DNA of 64,000 nt from Nostoc punctiforme NIES-2108 (GTDB taxonomy: Bacteria > Cyanobacteriota > Cyanobacteriia > Cyanobacteriales > Nostocaceae): the NCBI GenBank assembly GCA_003326195.1, contig LXQE01000162.1, forward strand, positions 25,386-89,385, given 5' to 3'. Below, in pieces: positions 51,953 through 61,191 of the stretch. The translations under genes and the position numbers were made by a program. Under the pieces are notes generated by a model that worked only from the letters and a program-made list of their open reading frames with translations, was not told where the DNA came from and searched no databases. Numbering within the stretch: position 1 is the stretch's first letter; each line of letters opens with the position of its first letter.

Positions 51953-52741
51953 CTAATCTGCATAATTTTTGCTATCAAAATTTACTAATTTTACATTAAC
52001 TGCATAGCGTACTAGACCGACAACATCATAAATGTTAAGTCTTTTCATTAATTGTAATCGATGTGATTCGACTGTTTTAGTACTGATGTTTAATAGCTCT
52101 GCAATCTCTTTTGTGGAAAGTCCTTCTGCAATAAATTTAAGGATTTCAAGCTGGCGTGATGTTAATGAAGAAGTAGGCTTTCTATTGGTAGATATTAACT
52201 CCTCATCTGTGGATATTTCTGACTTCATTTGATGGAATTTTGTAACTTCTAGCTTTAATTCATCATTAACAAAAGCAAGCTTTGTAGTATAGTCTTTAAC
52301 CTTCATTTTTAATTCTTCATACGCTTTGCATAATATTACTTCTGCTTGTTTATGTTTAATAATATTGAGTGCTGTTTGAATAGCAACATATAGGTCTTCC
52401 TGACTAACAGGTTTTAAAATGTAACCAAAAGTGAATGTTAATGTTGCCCTTTCTACAGTACTTTGATCGGAGTATGCTGTAACATAAACAAAAGGTATTT
52501 GGAGACAAGTCCAAATTTCTCTCGCCGCTTGAATGCCATCCATTTCGCCCGCCAGTTTAATATCCATTAAAACTAAATCTGGGCGAAACTCGGTTGCTTT
52601 CTCAATTGCTGTTTCTCCCGAATCTACAATATCTACAACAGTGTATCCAAGACACTCTAAATTTTCTTTTAAGTTCATTGCAAGGATAAATTCATTTTCT
52701 ACAATAAGAATCCGATTAATGTTTGTTATAAAATTTTCCAT
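51953..52741 (-). CDS. Response regulator with receiver and LuxR-type HTH
   Basis: A 262-residue two-component regulator. The receiver at about 8-125 has the conserved acidic residues (ENEF), phospho-acceptor Asp in LVLMDIKLAGEMDG, and FVYVTAYSD and YILKPVS. A coiled-coil linker leads to a NarL-type helix-turn-helix at about 195-250 (LTSRQLEILKFIAEGLSTKE, then LNISTKTVESHRLQLMKRL). It is divergent from a defunct kinase gene 130 bp away, which probably was its partner. It is convergent with the TauE-like gene, so regulation of the sulfur module is possible but not shown. Confidence 0.9.
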   Translation of the reverse strand: MENFITNINRILIVENEFILAMNLKENLECLGYTVVDIVDSGETAIEKATEFRPDLVLMDIKLAGEMDGIQAAREIWTCLQIPFVYVTAYSDQSTVERATLTFTFGYILKPVSQEDLYVAIQTALNIIKHKQAEVILCKAYEELKMKVKDYTTKLAFVNDELKLEVTKFHQMKSEISTDEELISTNRKPTSSLTSRQLEILKFIAEGLSTKEIAELLNISTKTVESHRLQLMKRLNIYDVVGLVRYAVNVKLVNFDSKNYAD

Positions 52742-52871
52742 AAAACTATTGGCTTGTTACATATCGAATATTATTTTACGAACTTTCATGCACTACTTCC
52801 CTTGTAAACTGTCCAAATTTTTACAAGTAGTACTGGTATAACCCAAATTAGTGTTATGTTCTTTCTAAGGA

Positions 52872-53429
52872 TTGCCGCATCATCCTTACTTCTTACTGCG
52901 AATCATCTGTGGTGCTGACAGATTCTACATTGATAGTACTTTAATTCTTTTAGAACACCAGTTACAAGCTAGAGATAAATATCCAGAAATTCAAGTTATT
53001 AAAGAATATAGTCAATTGCTTTTAGTAGAATACTATCCGGCTCAACTTAATCAGGTTTTTATGAATATGCTTGTTAATGCCATTGATGCATTACAAGATA
53101 GTAATAAAACAAGGTTTATAGGTAATAGTCAAATAGAAAAATCTAATTACCTATTACCAACAATTCGCATTCGCACTGAGGTAATTGATCGAAAGTGGGT
53201 AGCAATAAGCATTGCCGATAATGCCTCTGGGATGAATGAAAAAGTGCGTGCAAGATTATTTGACCCTTTTTTTACTACTAAACCCGTGGGTAAAGGTACG
53301 GCTTTAGGTTTATCCATCAGTTATCAGATTATAGTCGAAAAATATGGGGGATAAATTGGCTGTATTTCTGTTCTAGGGCAAGGAACAGAATTTGTGATTA
53401 AGATTCCTGTGAAAGCTAAAAATGGGTAG
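52872..53429 (+). pseudogene. Decayed histidine kinase gene (premature stop, N-terminus lost)
   Basis: The frame encodes only the ATP-binding part of a sensor kinase: YYPAQLNQVFMNMLVNAIDA (N box), ISIADNASGMNE (G1), LFDPFFTTKPVGKGTALGLS (F/G2). The frame stops at TAA 53352-53354 after YGG, but continues in the same frame with CISVLGQGTEFVIKIPV to TAG 53427, which is exactly the normal kinase C-terminus. A single codon change, e.g. AAA to TAA, would explain this. No sensor or His-phosphorylation domain precedes it. It diverges from the response regulator gene, its likely former partner. Confidence 0.8.
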
Positions 53430-53510
53430 GAGCAGCAAGCCTGTCATTTGCTACTACTCCCATACAAATTACATTAGCAAGTCATTGAGCGTCATTACAA
53501 ATTTATTCTC

Positions 53511-55007
53511 TCAAGGTAGCCATCGGGGATGAAATCCGGCTAAGGGGAGTTGTTCTGGTCTAATTTCAACAGTTGCAGCATCAGCAATGGGCAACAGAGG
53601 CATTAACCACAGGCTACTGGTAGCAATAACATCTCCATCATCAGTTTTCAAAGTGTTTGTCGGTAATGATGCTGGGGGATTTGTCTGCGGTACTACTTGG
53701 TCAAATAACAAGCCCAAACCGTCGGCCGATAAACTCATTTGCACATTCCGTTGAGCAGGAGGCAGTACTAACAATGGTTTCTGTTGCCCAGTTTTCAAAT
53801 CAATTGCCACCACATAAGGCTGCTCTATGTATTGTTCCTTGGATACTAGCTGTGTTAGCAAGCAATAAAGGGTGGGTGAGGCGATGTCAAATTGGCAACT
53901 GAGAATTGAACCTGTTGTTTTTAATAGCTGTTTCTGCACACCTTGGTTTGTTACCAAAAACAAATCCCGCGTGTAATCTGTATTAAACTTTACCATCGCG
54001 GCTTGAGAGCCGTCTTTGGAGAAAGCCTGTACCAAACCAAACTGCGGCAGAAAATCCAAAGGTTTACTGGCATCACCTTGCAGTGGTAAAATCGCTGCTC
54101 CCTGTCCTTGGGCAACTGCTACGGCTTTACTATCTGGTGTCACCATAAAATCTCCCCCCGGCTGGCTTTTTAGACGTTTCGGGGTGGGTTTTTCTGCTGA
54201 AGCATCACTGGTTGCTGGCATAAACCATAGTCCAAAATCACCAGGATTAGTTTTATTTCCCCGCTGGATGACAATAGTTTGCCCATCAGGTGATAAGTCA
54301 AATTTCAGATTTTGATAATCTTTACTATCTAAAGTCAGGTCAACTTTGCCTTCTGGTTCTGCTTTTTGTCCAGATTTAGCAGAAACGCCTGTTGTCACTG
54401 TATACAGTTGGGCTGAAAGTAAGTCTTGATTGTTTGCGGCGCGAGCAGAAAATAAAATTTTCTCCCCATCAGGAAATGACTCAAAGTCGATTACTATCAG
54501 GTCTTTGGGGGTAAGTACCCTTTTTTGCTCTTGGGTTAAGTTGTAAAGAACTAATCGTCCCTGTTCTTCTTTGTCGGTTCCGATATAAAGGATAACGCGA
54601 TCGCGTGTACGGAAGCTACCTGTAAAGGGCTGTATGACCCGATTTTTACCTTCTTGCTCTGCAAACTTATCTTTAGCTCCTTGTAACTGCACTTTATAAT
54701 TTGTGCCATAAGGGGCTGGTGTCACCAGTGTATAAACCATCCGCCGCCCTGCCCAACTGAATTTACCTGCTAGGGGCGGCTCGATTTTCAAGTTATCTTC
54801 GACGCTTTTTGTTTCCATTGGGCGGCTGAAGGTGAGGGTGAAGGAATTATCTTCTGCCCCAATTTGTTGATTTTGCCAAGTAAATTCCCGGACACGAGCA
54901 GTTACCACATCACCTTGCAAGATGATTAACCCAATCAGCACACTTAGCAGTAACATTAGTGCGATCGCAATACGATCCAGTGGTTGGAATGCTTTAGATT
55001 TAGTCAT
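53511..55007 (-). CDS. Membrane-anchored Ig-like/beta-propeller protein
   Basis: A 498-residue protein with one N-terminal membrane anchor (about 14-33) and no cleavage site, so the rest lies in the periplasm. Residues 40-135 look like a bacterial Ig-like (Big_5-type) domain (FTLTFSRPMETKSVEDNLKI). About 140-470 holds TolB/WD-like repeats with recurring FSPDG-type motifs (FPDGEKILFSARA, LSPDGQTIVIQRG, TPDSKAVAVAQG, LSADGLGLLFDQ). It is upstream of nothing on its strand but follows the TIGR03943-like and permease genes by tandem repeats, and may be co-expressed. Function unknown, probably a binding or scaffold protein. Confidence 0.7.
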   Translation of the reverse strand: MTKSKAFQPLDRIAIALMLLLSVLIGLIILQGDVVTARVREFTWQNQQIGAEDNSFTLTFSRPMETKSVEDNLKIEPPLAGKFSWAGRRMVYTLVTPAPYGTNYKVQLQGAKDKFAEQEGKNRVIQPFTGSFRTRDRVILYIGTDKEEQGRLVLYNLTQEQKRVLTPKDLIVIDFESFPDGEKILFSARAANNQDLLSAQLYTVTTGVSAKSGQKAEPEGKVDLTLDSKDYQNLKFDLSPDGQTIVIQRGNKTNPGDFGLWFMPATSDASAEKPTPKRLKSQPGGDFMVTPDSKAVAVAQGQGAAILPLQGDASKPLDFLPQFGLVQAFSKDGSQAAMVKFNTDYTRDLFLVTNQGVQKQLLKTTGSILSCQFDIASPTLYCLLTQLVSKEQYIEQPYVVAIDLKTGQQKPLLVLPPAQRNVQMSLSADGLGLLFDQVVPQTNPPASLPTNTLKTDDGDVIATSSLWLMPLLPIADAATVEIRPEQLPLAGFHPRWLP

Positions 55008-55011
55008 TGGT

Positions 55012-55094
55012 TATGGGGCATTGGGCATTGGGCATGGGGCATTGGTCGTTAGTTATCTACAAATGACTAATGACAAAGGACAAATGACAAACGA
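55012..55094. repeat. Tandem repeats gggcatt and tgacaaa
   Basis: Degenerate 7-bp units of two types (ggggcattgggcattgggcat, then atgactaatgacaaaggaca) fill the space between the propeller and TIGR03943-like genes. Confidence 0.85.
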
Positions 55095-55868
55095 CTAATA
55101 ACTATAAGGATTCTGGGGTTGAGGAATCTTTTTGAGAGAGGTAGCGGCAATGGTAAGTTGGCGTTTACCTGCCAAATTTTCTGTCACCATTTGTCCTTCT
55201 ACTTCTAGCCATGTATCAGCAGAGTAAAGCTCTTGATTATTTTGTAGCTTGACGGGCAATCCCACAGGGTAAGCATCTGCTGCACAACAACTTAAGACAA
55301 ATCGTGCTAAAAACAAATATTCTTTTCCTATATCGGGCGGGTGAATGACAAATCCCTGCACCTTGACTTTTTGTCCTGTATATGTGTCTGGTTCAGGATA
55401 GACATTGACGGTGCGTACCCAGTCTACAAGCGATCGCTCCTCTGGACGAACAGTAGCGCGAAAGGCTTGGGGTTTGACACGTGTGCTTCCCAATAAATCA
55501 GTCGTCACACCCCTTTGGAGTGCTTTGTCACTAGCAAAAACTTGCGGTGTAACGATAAAACCTAGAATTGCTGTAGTCAACAATAAACCACTGCCCCAAC
55601 CAGGGGGAAATAAACTAATATGCTGGGTGTTTGGCGTAACATCACGGCGACGCCGTTGCCAAAGTTCCTGCATCTTGAACAAACCAATAATGATGAAGCT
55701 GATACCAGTCACAATCACTAACCAAAAGTAATTTGGGTGAATCAACAGATTCAACTTATTAGTTAGCCAATATCTCAACATCAAAATGCCCCAAGCTGTA
55801 ATTGCTAGAGCATCCAGCCAAGGGAGTAACAGATTTGGGATTTTAGATTTGGGATTTTTGTTAGTCAT
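55095..55868 (-). CDS. TIGR03943-family putative permease subunit
   Basis: A 257-residue membrane protein of the family paired with DUF318 permeases (YcgQ-like). N-terminal segments at about 14-30 and 38-60, a charged linker with a third hydrophobic stretch at about 90-110, and then a periplasmic domain. This domain shows VNVYPEPDTYTGQKVKVQGF, FVLSCCAADAYPVGLPVKL (the conserved CC motif) and a final WLEVEGQM. The adjacent permease gene lies upstream on the same strand, so the two probably form one complex. The transported substrate is unknown; related permeases include ArsP-type exporters. Confidence 0.85.
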   Translation of the reverse strand: MTNKNPKSKIPNLLLPWLDALAITAWGILMLRYWLTNKLNLLIHPNYFWLVIVTGISFIIIGLFKMQELWQRRRRDVTPNTQHISLFPPGWGSGLLLTTAILGFIVTPQVFASDKALQRGVTTDLLGSTRVKPQAFRATVRPEERSLVDWVRTVNVYPEPDTYTGQKVKVQGFVIHPPDIGKEYLFLARFVLSCCAADAYPVGLPVKLQNNQELYSADTWLEVEGQMVTENLAGKRQLTIAATSLKKIPQPQNPYSY

Positions 55869-55950
55869 TAGTCATTAGTCATGAGTCATTAGTCATTAGT
55901 CATTGGTCATTGGTCATTAAACAAAGGACAAAGGACAGATGACTAATGAC
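55866..55950. repeat. Heptamer tandem repeats (agtcatt) with inverted copy
   Basis: About nine 7-bp units (agtcatt, gtcattg) followed by an inverted set (aaaggacaaaggacagatgactaatgac) between the permease and TIGR03943-like genes. Confidence 0.9.
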
Positions 55951-55960
55951 AAATATTTTC

Positions 55961-57028
55961 TTAAAAGACGTGCAAGTTCAGGAAAAGAGTGAAGACAAAT
56001 GTCAATTGTGCTGCTAAAGCAAATAAGTAAAAAATAGTCTTGGGTTTAAAAATAGATAACATCAAACCAACACTTTTGATGTCAATCATTGGCCCAAACA
56101 CCAGAAATGCTAGCAATGAACCGCTGCTAAAGGTTGAAGCAAAAGATAGGGCGAAGAAAGAATCAACTGTAGAACAAATTGATACTATTACAGCTAATAT
56201 CAGCATGACCACAATTGAGGTAATGGGTCCAGCACCCAAACTGAGAATTAATTCACGGGGAGCTAGGACTTGAATAGCAGCAGCGATCGCACTTCCTAAA
56301 ATCATCACTCCGCCCAATTCCCGCAATTCTTGGATGCTATTATCCACAACTAGGCGCAGTTTAGCTGCTAGCGGTTTATCAGCAGTAGAGACTGAGGTAG
56401 GCAATACTAAATTAGGATCTATCCGTAGAGGTATACCTGCTTTTCCTCCTAAGATATAAGTCCCGGATTGCAACAGATTCGGTACTGTTTCTTCCTGTTG
56501 TCCTTGGTAAGGCTTACCACGGCGTTTGGTTTCAGGCTGCGCGGCTGGATTAAACTTCATATAACGAGCGATCGCAGGTTGGACTATGGGATTTAAGTCC
56601 TTTTGAAAACTGAAAACAAATCCGATAATTGTGGCAATTGTTAGGGAAAATACGACTCGTAAGACTACTATTTCTGGCTGATCTCGAAATGCTGTCCAAG
56701 TGGCCCAAATTACAACTGGGTTAATTGTTGGTGCTGCTAGCAAAAAACCAATTGCGACTGGTGTGGGTACTCCTTGAATCAGGAATCGCCGCGCTACCGG
56801 TACATTCCCGCACTCACACACCGGAAACAAAAAGCCGATCATGCTGCCAACTAAAGCACCCAGCAGCGGATTTTTGGGCATTTTTTCTACTAGTTTGCGC
56901 TCATCAACAAAAAACAGCAGCAAACTGGAGAATAAAACCCCAAGAAGCAAAAAAGGCATCGCCTCGACTAGCAGACTTAAAAATAGCGTAAAACCATTGT
57001 TCAGTTGATTCATGAGCGTCGCAGTCAA
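55961..57028 (-). CDS. DUF318-family permease (ArsP/YcgR-like)
   Basis: A 355-residue polytopic membrane protein with 8 or more segments. The hallmark is near 70-100: LFPVCECGNVPVARRFLIQG with a conserved Cys pair, followed by FLLAAPTINPVVIWATW. A loop with a basic linker is at about 160-190. These permeases are linked to export of metalloids such as methylated arsenic or to redox-active solutes; the C-E-C-G motif suggests thiol chemistry. It precedes the TIGR03943-family gene on the same strand, the usual pair. No arsenic regulator (ArsR) gene is nearby. Confidence 0.85.
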   Translation of the reverse strand: MTATLMNQLNNGFTLFLSLLVEAMPFLLLGVLFSSLLLFFVDERKLVEKMPKNPLLGALVGSMIGFLFPVCECGNVPVARRFLIQGVPTPVAIGFLLAAPTINPVVIWATWTAFRDQPEIVVLRVVFSLTIATIIGFVFSFQKDLNPIVQPAIARYMKFNPAAQPETKRRGKPYQGQQEETVPNLLQSGTYILGGKAGIPLRIDPNLVLPTSVSTADKPLAAKLRLVVDNSIQELRELGGVMILGSAIAAAIQVLAPRELILSLGAGPITSIVVMLILAVIVSICSTVDSFFALSFASTFSSGSLLAFLVFGPMIDIKSVGLMLSIFKPKTIFYLFALAAQLTFVFTLFLNLHVF

Positions 57029-57697
57029 AAGCGGTTTTTAGTTTTAGGGTTCTGCCTAGTCATTCTATCGAAATGGGGATCAAAAGCAGTTCGGGAAAAT
57101 TAAACATCATTTAAGTAGCAAGTTATCCTACCTTCAAAATAACGGTTAAGCGCTACAAACCTTTGCTTCAAACGAGTTCGCGACTTTTCACTGAGTGCAT
57201 TTACTGACGATAACCATTTCTAAGATTGTCTAAGTTCAGAAATTGTTCCGATTTAGAGGGCAAGTAACTGCACAGATGATTTTAAATTACCTATGTTTAT
57301 ACTTACAGTAATTTGCTGGATAAGATATTAGTTCGGCTGTATTTTCATCAAGTATTCACAGTTCTTCAATATTTGGGCTAGGTGTAGCCCGTCGTAGACA
57401 TCGCTGTTGGTTGCTACCATCATTGATTTTGAGTAGTTATAGTAAAATTTGATCTGAGCTTTGGTTGATTTTTTACTACAAAAACTCTAAAAAGGCAAGA
57501 CCAAAGTTTAGCAGATACGGGAAATGATTGGGGGAATTTTTCGGCGTTAGCGATAGCCTGACTTTCTACACGAGGTGATAATTTGAGCTATGGCGATTCA
57601 CAAAGCCTTGAAAGGAGCGTCAAAATGATATCCCCCATTTCTTAAAAGAAATCGGGGATATAGTTTACTATTTCACGATTATTTTGTCCGATCGCTG
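57029..57697. other. Gene-free spacer with a 16-bp hairpin
   Basis: About 670 bp of non-coding DNA. Near the right end, 57628-57643 and 57646-57661 form a 16-bp stem with one mismatch (atatcccccatttctt / aagaaatcggggatat) and a 2-nt loop, close to the WD40 gene end. It looks like a small dispersed repeat that can terminate the WD40 transcript. Elsewhere only AT-rich DNA and a repeat fragment at about 57380 are seen. Confidence 0.55.
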
Positions 57698-58768
57698 TTA
57701 CTTTCGTTTTGTGGGAATCCCCCAAATCTTGATTAGTCGATCGAATCCACCACTGGCAAGAATTTTACCATTTGGACTAAAAGCGATCGCACTTACCCAG
57801 TCTGTATGTCCACTCAGTGTATTTATTAACTCGCCTGTAGTTAAATCCCACAATTTAATCCCATCTCTACCAGCACTAGCAAGGGTTTGCCCATCGGGAT
57901 TAAGGGCGATCGCATTTACCCAGTTATTATGTCCTGTAAGGGTGCGGACTAATTCTCCAGTATTAATATTCCACAATTTTATGGTGCGATCGTGGCTAGC
58001 ACTAACTAATGTTTGTCCATCTGGTGTAAAGATGACAGCGCTAACAACATCAGAATGAGCTACCAGTTCACTGATTAATTTACCAGTACTCAAATTCCAC
58101 AGCTTGATTACACCCTTATTATCACCACTAGCTAAGGTCTGTCCATCAGGACTAATAGCTAGAGTATAAATCAAATTATCAAAGCGCACTATAGTCCCTA
58201 GAGGACGCTGCTGTAGCAAATCCCAGAGACGAATCCCATCCAAAGCTCCACTGACCAGAACTTTACTATCAGGAGACACAGCTAAAGATAATACGTTACT
58301 GGTATGTCCGACAAAAGAGCGGCTAAATTTTAAATTTTTCAGGCTCCAGAGGTTAATCGTGTTGTCATCACTACAGCTAGCGAGGGTTTGTCCATCTGGC
58401 GAAATCACTAAAGATTCTACGGCTGCTTTGTGTGCTTTGTTAATAGTCGCCAACTTTTTGCCGTTTGCTAAATTCCACAAGCGAATGACACCCTCGTTTT
58501 CTGCACCTCCACTCACAAGCATTCTGCTATCTGGACTGAAAGCGAGGGATTTAATGGTTCCGTTATGTCCTATGAGTGTGTAAAGTAGTTGAGCATTAGC
58601 AAAGCTGCTGGTAGATGGGAAGTTTGGCGTTACTTCTTCAATGGCAGCATGAGCTTGATGAATATAAAACCCTTGCCAGGTAATCACTGGAAGGGCAACA
58701 GCTGCCATAAATGCCAGGACAATATACGGCCGCAGAAAATTACCGCCACCTCTTCCCTCACTACTCAC
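57698..58768 (-). CDS. Seven-bladed WD40-repeat protein with N-terminal membrane anchor
   Basis: A 356-residue protein with an N-terminal hydrophobic segment (about 13-34) followed by seven WD40 repeats of about 41 residues. The first is LIGHNGTIKSLAFSPDSRML...IRLWN and the last LSGHTDWVSAIAFSPNGKIL...IKIWG. Seven blades make a complete propeller. The third and fourth repeats are least regular. Such proteins are protein-binding platforms on the membrane; the partner is unknown. The next minus-strand gene upstream (58846-59142) encodes a small membrane protein 77 bp away and could be co-transcribed. Confidence 0.85.
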   Translation of the reverse strand: MSSEGRGGGNFLRPYIVLAFMAAVALPVITWQGFYIHQAHAAIEEVTPNFPSTSSFANAQLLYTLIGHNGTIKSLAFSPDSRMLVSGGAENEGVIRLWNLANGKKLATINKAHKAAVESLVISPDGQTLASCSDDNTINLWSLKNLKFSRSFVGHTSNVLSLAVSPDSKVLVSGALDGIRLWDLLQQRPLGTIVRFDNLIYTLAISPDGQTLASGDNKGVIKLWNLSTGKLISELVAHSDVVSAVIFTPDGQTLVSASHDRTIKLWNINTGELVRTLTGHNNWVNAIALNPDGQTLASAGRDGIKLWDLTTGELINTLSGHTDWVSAIAFSPNGKILASGGFDRLIKIWGIPTKRK

Positions 58769-58845
58769 TCTTTTTCCTCACTTTTATAGATACAGTTAAA
58801 CCCAATAAATTGTGTAGAGTTATTTCAGTAATAACTCTGCACATC

Positions 58846-59142
58846 CTAAAGAGGTGGTTTTTTCTTAGAAACGCTTAACATTGGTAAAGGCGCACTAGAA
58901 GAACGAGAGGGCAAATAATGTTGCACTACAGGCTCCTCTGGTAAAGGACGACGCTGCTGAAAACGCCACAACTTAAAGCCTAGCGCTATCCCTGCCGTTC
59001 CCAAACCAAAAGCAAACAACGACCAGCTATCATTCAATCCGCCAATCAGGGCATCCATAACACCCATCGTTATAAATACACTGATTAGTGGCTCTTTTCG
59101 ATAGGTTAACTTCAAAAAACGAGGTAATACAGCATTCATCAC
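58846..59142 (-). CDS. Small conserved membrane protein
   Basis: A 98-residue protein with two hydrophobic segments (about 18-34 and 40-58, the latter SLFAFGLGTAGIALGFKLW) and a basic, Pro/Ser-rich C-terminal tail (about 62-98). I do not recognise the family. It lies upstream of the WD40-repeat gene on the same strand and may be part of its operon. Confidence 0.6.
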   Translation of the reverse strand: MMNAVLPRFLKLTYRKEPLISVFITMGVMDALIGGLNDSWSLFAFGLGTAGIALGFKLWRFQQRRPLPEEPVVQHYLPSRSSSAPLPMLSVSKKKPPL

Positions 59143-59426
59143 AGCTTGGTTGGTTCCAGTTCACCTTTTGTGTATATTTACCAAGAATACCTCACCCGTA
59201 ATTTGCCTTTCTCATTCCAGGCAGACACTAATTTATGATTTTTGTAGTAGGGGGAGGAAATTTACTCATTAATCGCCTTGCACATATTAGTTGCAAGTCT
59301 ATGATATTTCAATCACTAATAGCTATTTCGATTCCTCTCTTGTTTACATTCTAGGGCAGTTATTTATGAATAAGTCTAATTAATCTATCTAGGGCGAAGT
59401 ACTCCGCTATTAATTATTGAAGTCAA

Positions 59427-59451
59427 AACCAACTGGTTGTTCCAGCTGGTT
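59427..59451 (-). terminator. Hairpin downstream of hli
   Basis: A 10-bp stem with one mismatch (aaccaactgg / ccagctggtt) and a 5-nt loop lies 50 bp beyond the hli stop codon. The minus-strand tail is ttgacttc, only weakly T-rich. The rest of 59143-59501 shows no gene. Confidence 0.45.
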
Positions 59452-59501
59452 GAAACTCTTTTAATTACTAGCTTACAACTTTAAGATTGTGCTTGTTCGC
59501 A

Positions 59502-59672
59502 CTACTTCAGACCCAGCCATGATAGCACCCCTTGATTGGTGACATATTCAATCACCAGCATCAAACCAAAGCCAATCATTGCAGCTCGGCCATTCAAGCG
59601 TTCGGCGTATTCGTTAAAGCCAAATTTAGGCTCTTCTAGTTTAGGTGTAATTGTTGGTTGTGTTTGTGTCAT
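59502..59672 (-). CDS. hli: High-light-inducible protein (Hlip/SCP)
   Basis: A 56-residue one-helix chlorophyll-binding protein of thylakoids that protects photosystem assembly under light stress. The diagnostic motif ERLNGRAAMIGFGLML lies at about 24-39, with the Glu/Asn/Arg pigment ligands, followed by the rest of one membrane helix and a short C-terminus. The ATG is at 59672 with an A/G-rich stretch upstream. It is monocistronic with a hairpin downstream. The gene is too short for ordinary gene calling but the motif is unmistakable. Confidence 0.93.
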   Translation of the reverse strand: MTQTQPTITPKLEEPKFGFNEYAERLNGRAAMIGFGLMLVIEYVTNQGVLSWLGLK

Positions 59673-60099
59673 CTTTTAAGAAACCTTATTTTTGGCAAAC
59701 CGGATTTGAGATGAGACTTCTGATAGAAGTCGTGGAAAGTGGGGATAAGCGGTAAAAGTTAAAGGAATAAACTCGTTCTTTTACCGTACACTTAGTAGCT
59801 TATGAGCTGATTGCAATGCTTGAATGCCAAGATGAATTGATAAATTCAGCAAGAGCTTCCTAGTAGGGAGCTATACAATCGCTCTTTTAATAAATTGTTA
59901 CTATTCTTTATATATTGTATAAATACTGGGTTAATAGTCAAGGGTAAGAGTTTGGGCTACTCAGATTGAATTAAGAAAGTTAGAACAGAGAGTAGGTATC
60001 TCTAATCCAGCTATCTCTAATACGGAACTAGCAAGACGGAAGTAGCAAGCTTGAGATTGGAAGGCTACAGTTAAACAAAAAAATTATCAGAGGCGATAT
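59673..60099. other. Divergent promoter region between hli and ald
   Basis: About 430 bp without a gene. The hli promoter and leader lie on the left; the right part holds an imperfect direct repeat (gtaggtatctctaatccagctatctctaatacgg). The ald gene has an agaggcg ribosome binding site 6 bp before its ATG. Confidence 0.5.
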
Positions 60100-61191
60100 A
60101 TGGAAATCGGCGTTCCCAAGGAAAATAAGGATCAAGAATTTCGGGTAGGGTTAAGTCCTTCTAGCGTGCGGGTGCTGCGAGAAAATGGTCATAGCATCTT
60201 CGTCGAGACGCAAGCAGGTAATGGTGCTGGATTCTCAGATGACGACTACAAAAGTGCTGGAGCCGAGATTGTCCCCACATCAGAAAAGGCTTGGAATCGA
60301 GAATTGGTTGTTAAAGTCAAAGAGCCGCTGACATCCGAGTATAAATTTTTGCAAAAAGGGCAGATATTATTTACTTATTTACACTTAGCAGCCGATCGCA
60401 AATTGACAGAGCATTTAATTGATTGTGGCACTTGTGCGATCGCTTACGAAACCGTAGAACAACCTGGTGCTAACAGATTACCCTTGCTCACCCCCATGAG
60501 CGTGATTGCCGGTCGGCTAGCAGTACAATTTGGGGCCAGATTCTTAGAACGTCAACAAGGTGGTAGAGGTGTACTTTTGGGCGGTGTCCCTGGAGTCAAA
60601 CCAGGTAAAGTAGTAATTTTAGGTGGGGGCGTTGTCGGCACAGAAGCAGCTAAAATTGCCGTAGGCATGGGTGCGATCGTGCAGATTTTAGATGTGAGTG
60701 TCGAGCGCTTATCTTACTTAGAAACCCTCTTTGGCTCTAGAGTCGAATTGCTTTACAGCAACTCTGCTCATATTGAAGCCGCAGTCAAAGAAGCCGATTT
60801 GCTCATCGGTGCAGTTTTAGTACTGGGACGTAGAGCGCCAATACTAGTATCTCGCGAATTGGTCAAACAAATGCGTCCTGGTTCAGTAATAGTTGATGTA
60901 GCTGTTGACCAAGGTGGTTGCATAGAAACCTTACACCCTACATCTCACACAAATCCGGTATACGTTGAAGAAGGTGTGGTGCATTATGGCGTTCCCAATA
61001 TGCCAGGAGCAGTACCTTGGACAGCAACTCAGGCACTCAATAACAGTACATTACCTTATGTTGTGCAGTTAGCGAATTTTGGAATTATGGCACTGGAGGT
61101 TAACCCAGCATTAGCTAAGGGTGTAAACGTACAGAACCATCGCTTAGTGCATCCTGCTGTGCAAGAGGTGTTCCCTGATTTGGTAAATTAA
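60100..61191 (+). CDS. ald: Alanine dehydrogenase
   Basis: NAD-dependent enzyme interconverting alanine and pyruvate plus ammonium. The 363-residue protein has MEIGVPKENKDQEFRVGLSP with the substrate-binding Arg, VKVKEPLTSEY with the active Lys region, TYLHLAADRKL with the active His, LLGGVPGVKPGKVVILGGGV, and VGTEAAKIAVGMGAIV as the NAD-binding fold. The C-terminal part has HYGVPNMPGAVPWTATQALN. All family residues are present. In Anabaena this enzyme is important in heterocysts during nitrogen fixation. It is monocistronic, directly before the CRISPR leader. Confidence 0.95.
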   Translation: MEIGVPKENKDQEFRVGLSPSSVRVLRENGHSIFVETQAGNGAGFSDDDYKSAGAEIVPTSEKAWNRELVVKVKEPLTSEYKFLQKGQILFTYLHLAADRKLTEHLIDCGTCAIAYETVEQPGANRLPLLTPMSVIAGRLAVQFGARFLERQQGGRGVLLGGVPGVKPGKVVILGGGVVGTEAAKIAVGMGAIVQILDVSVERLSYLETLFGSRVELLYSNSAHIEAAVKEADLLIGAVLVLGRRAPILVSRELVKQMRPGSVIVDVAVDQGGCIETLHPTSHTNPVYVEEGVVHYGVPNMPGAVPWTATQALNNSTLPYVVQLANFGIMALEVNPALAKGVNVQNHRLVHPAVQEVFPDLVN

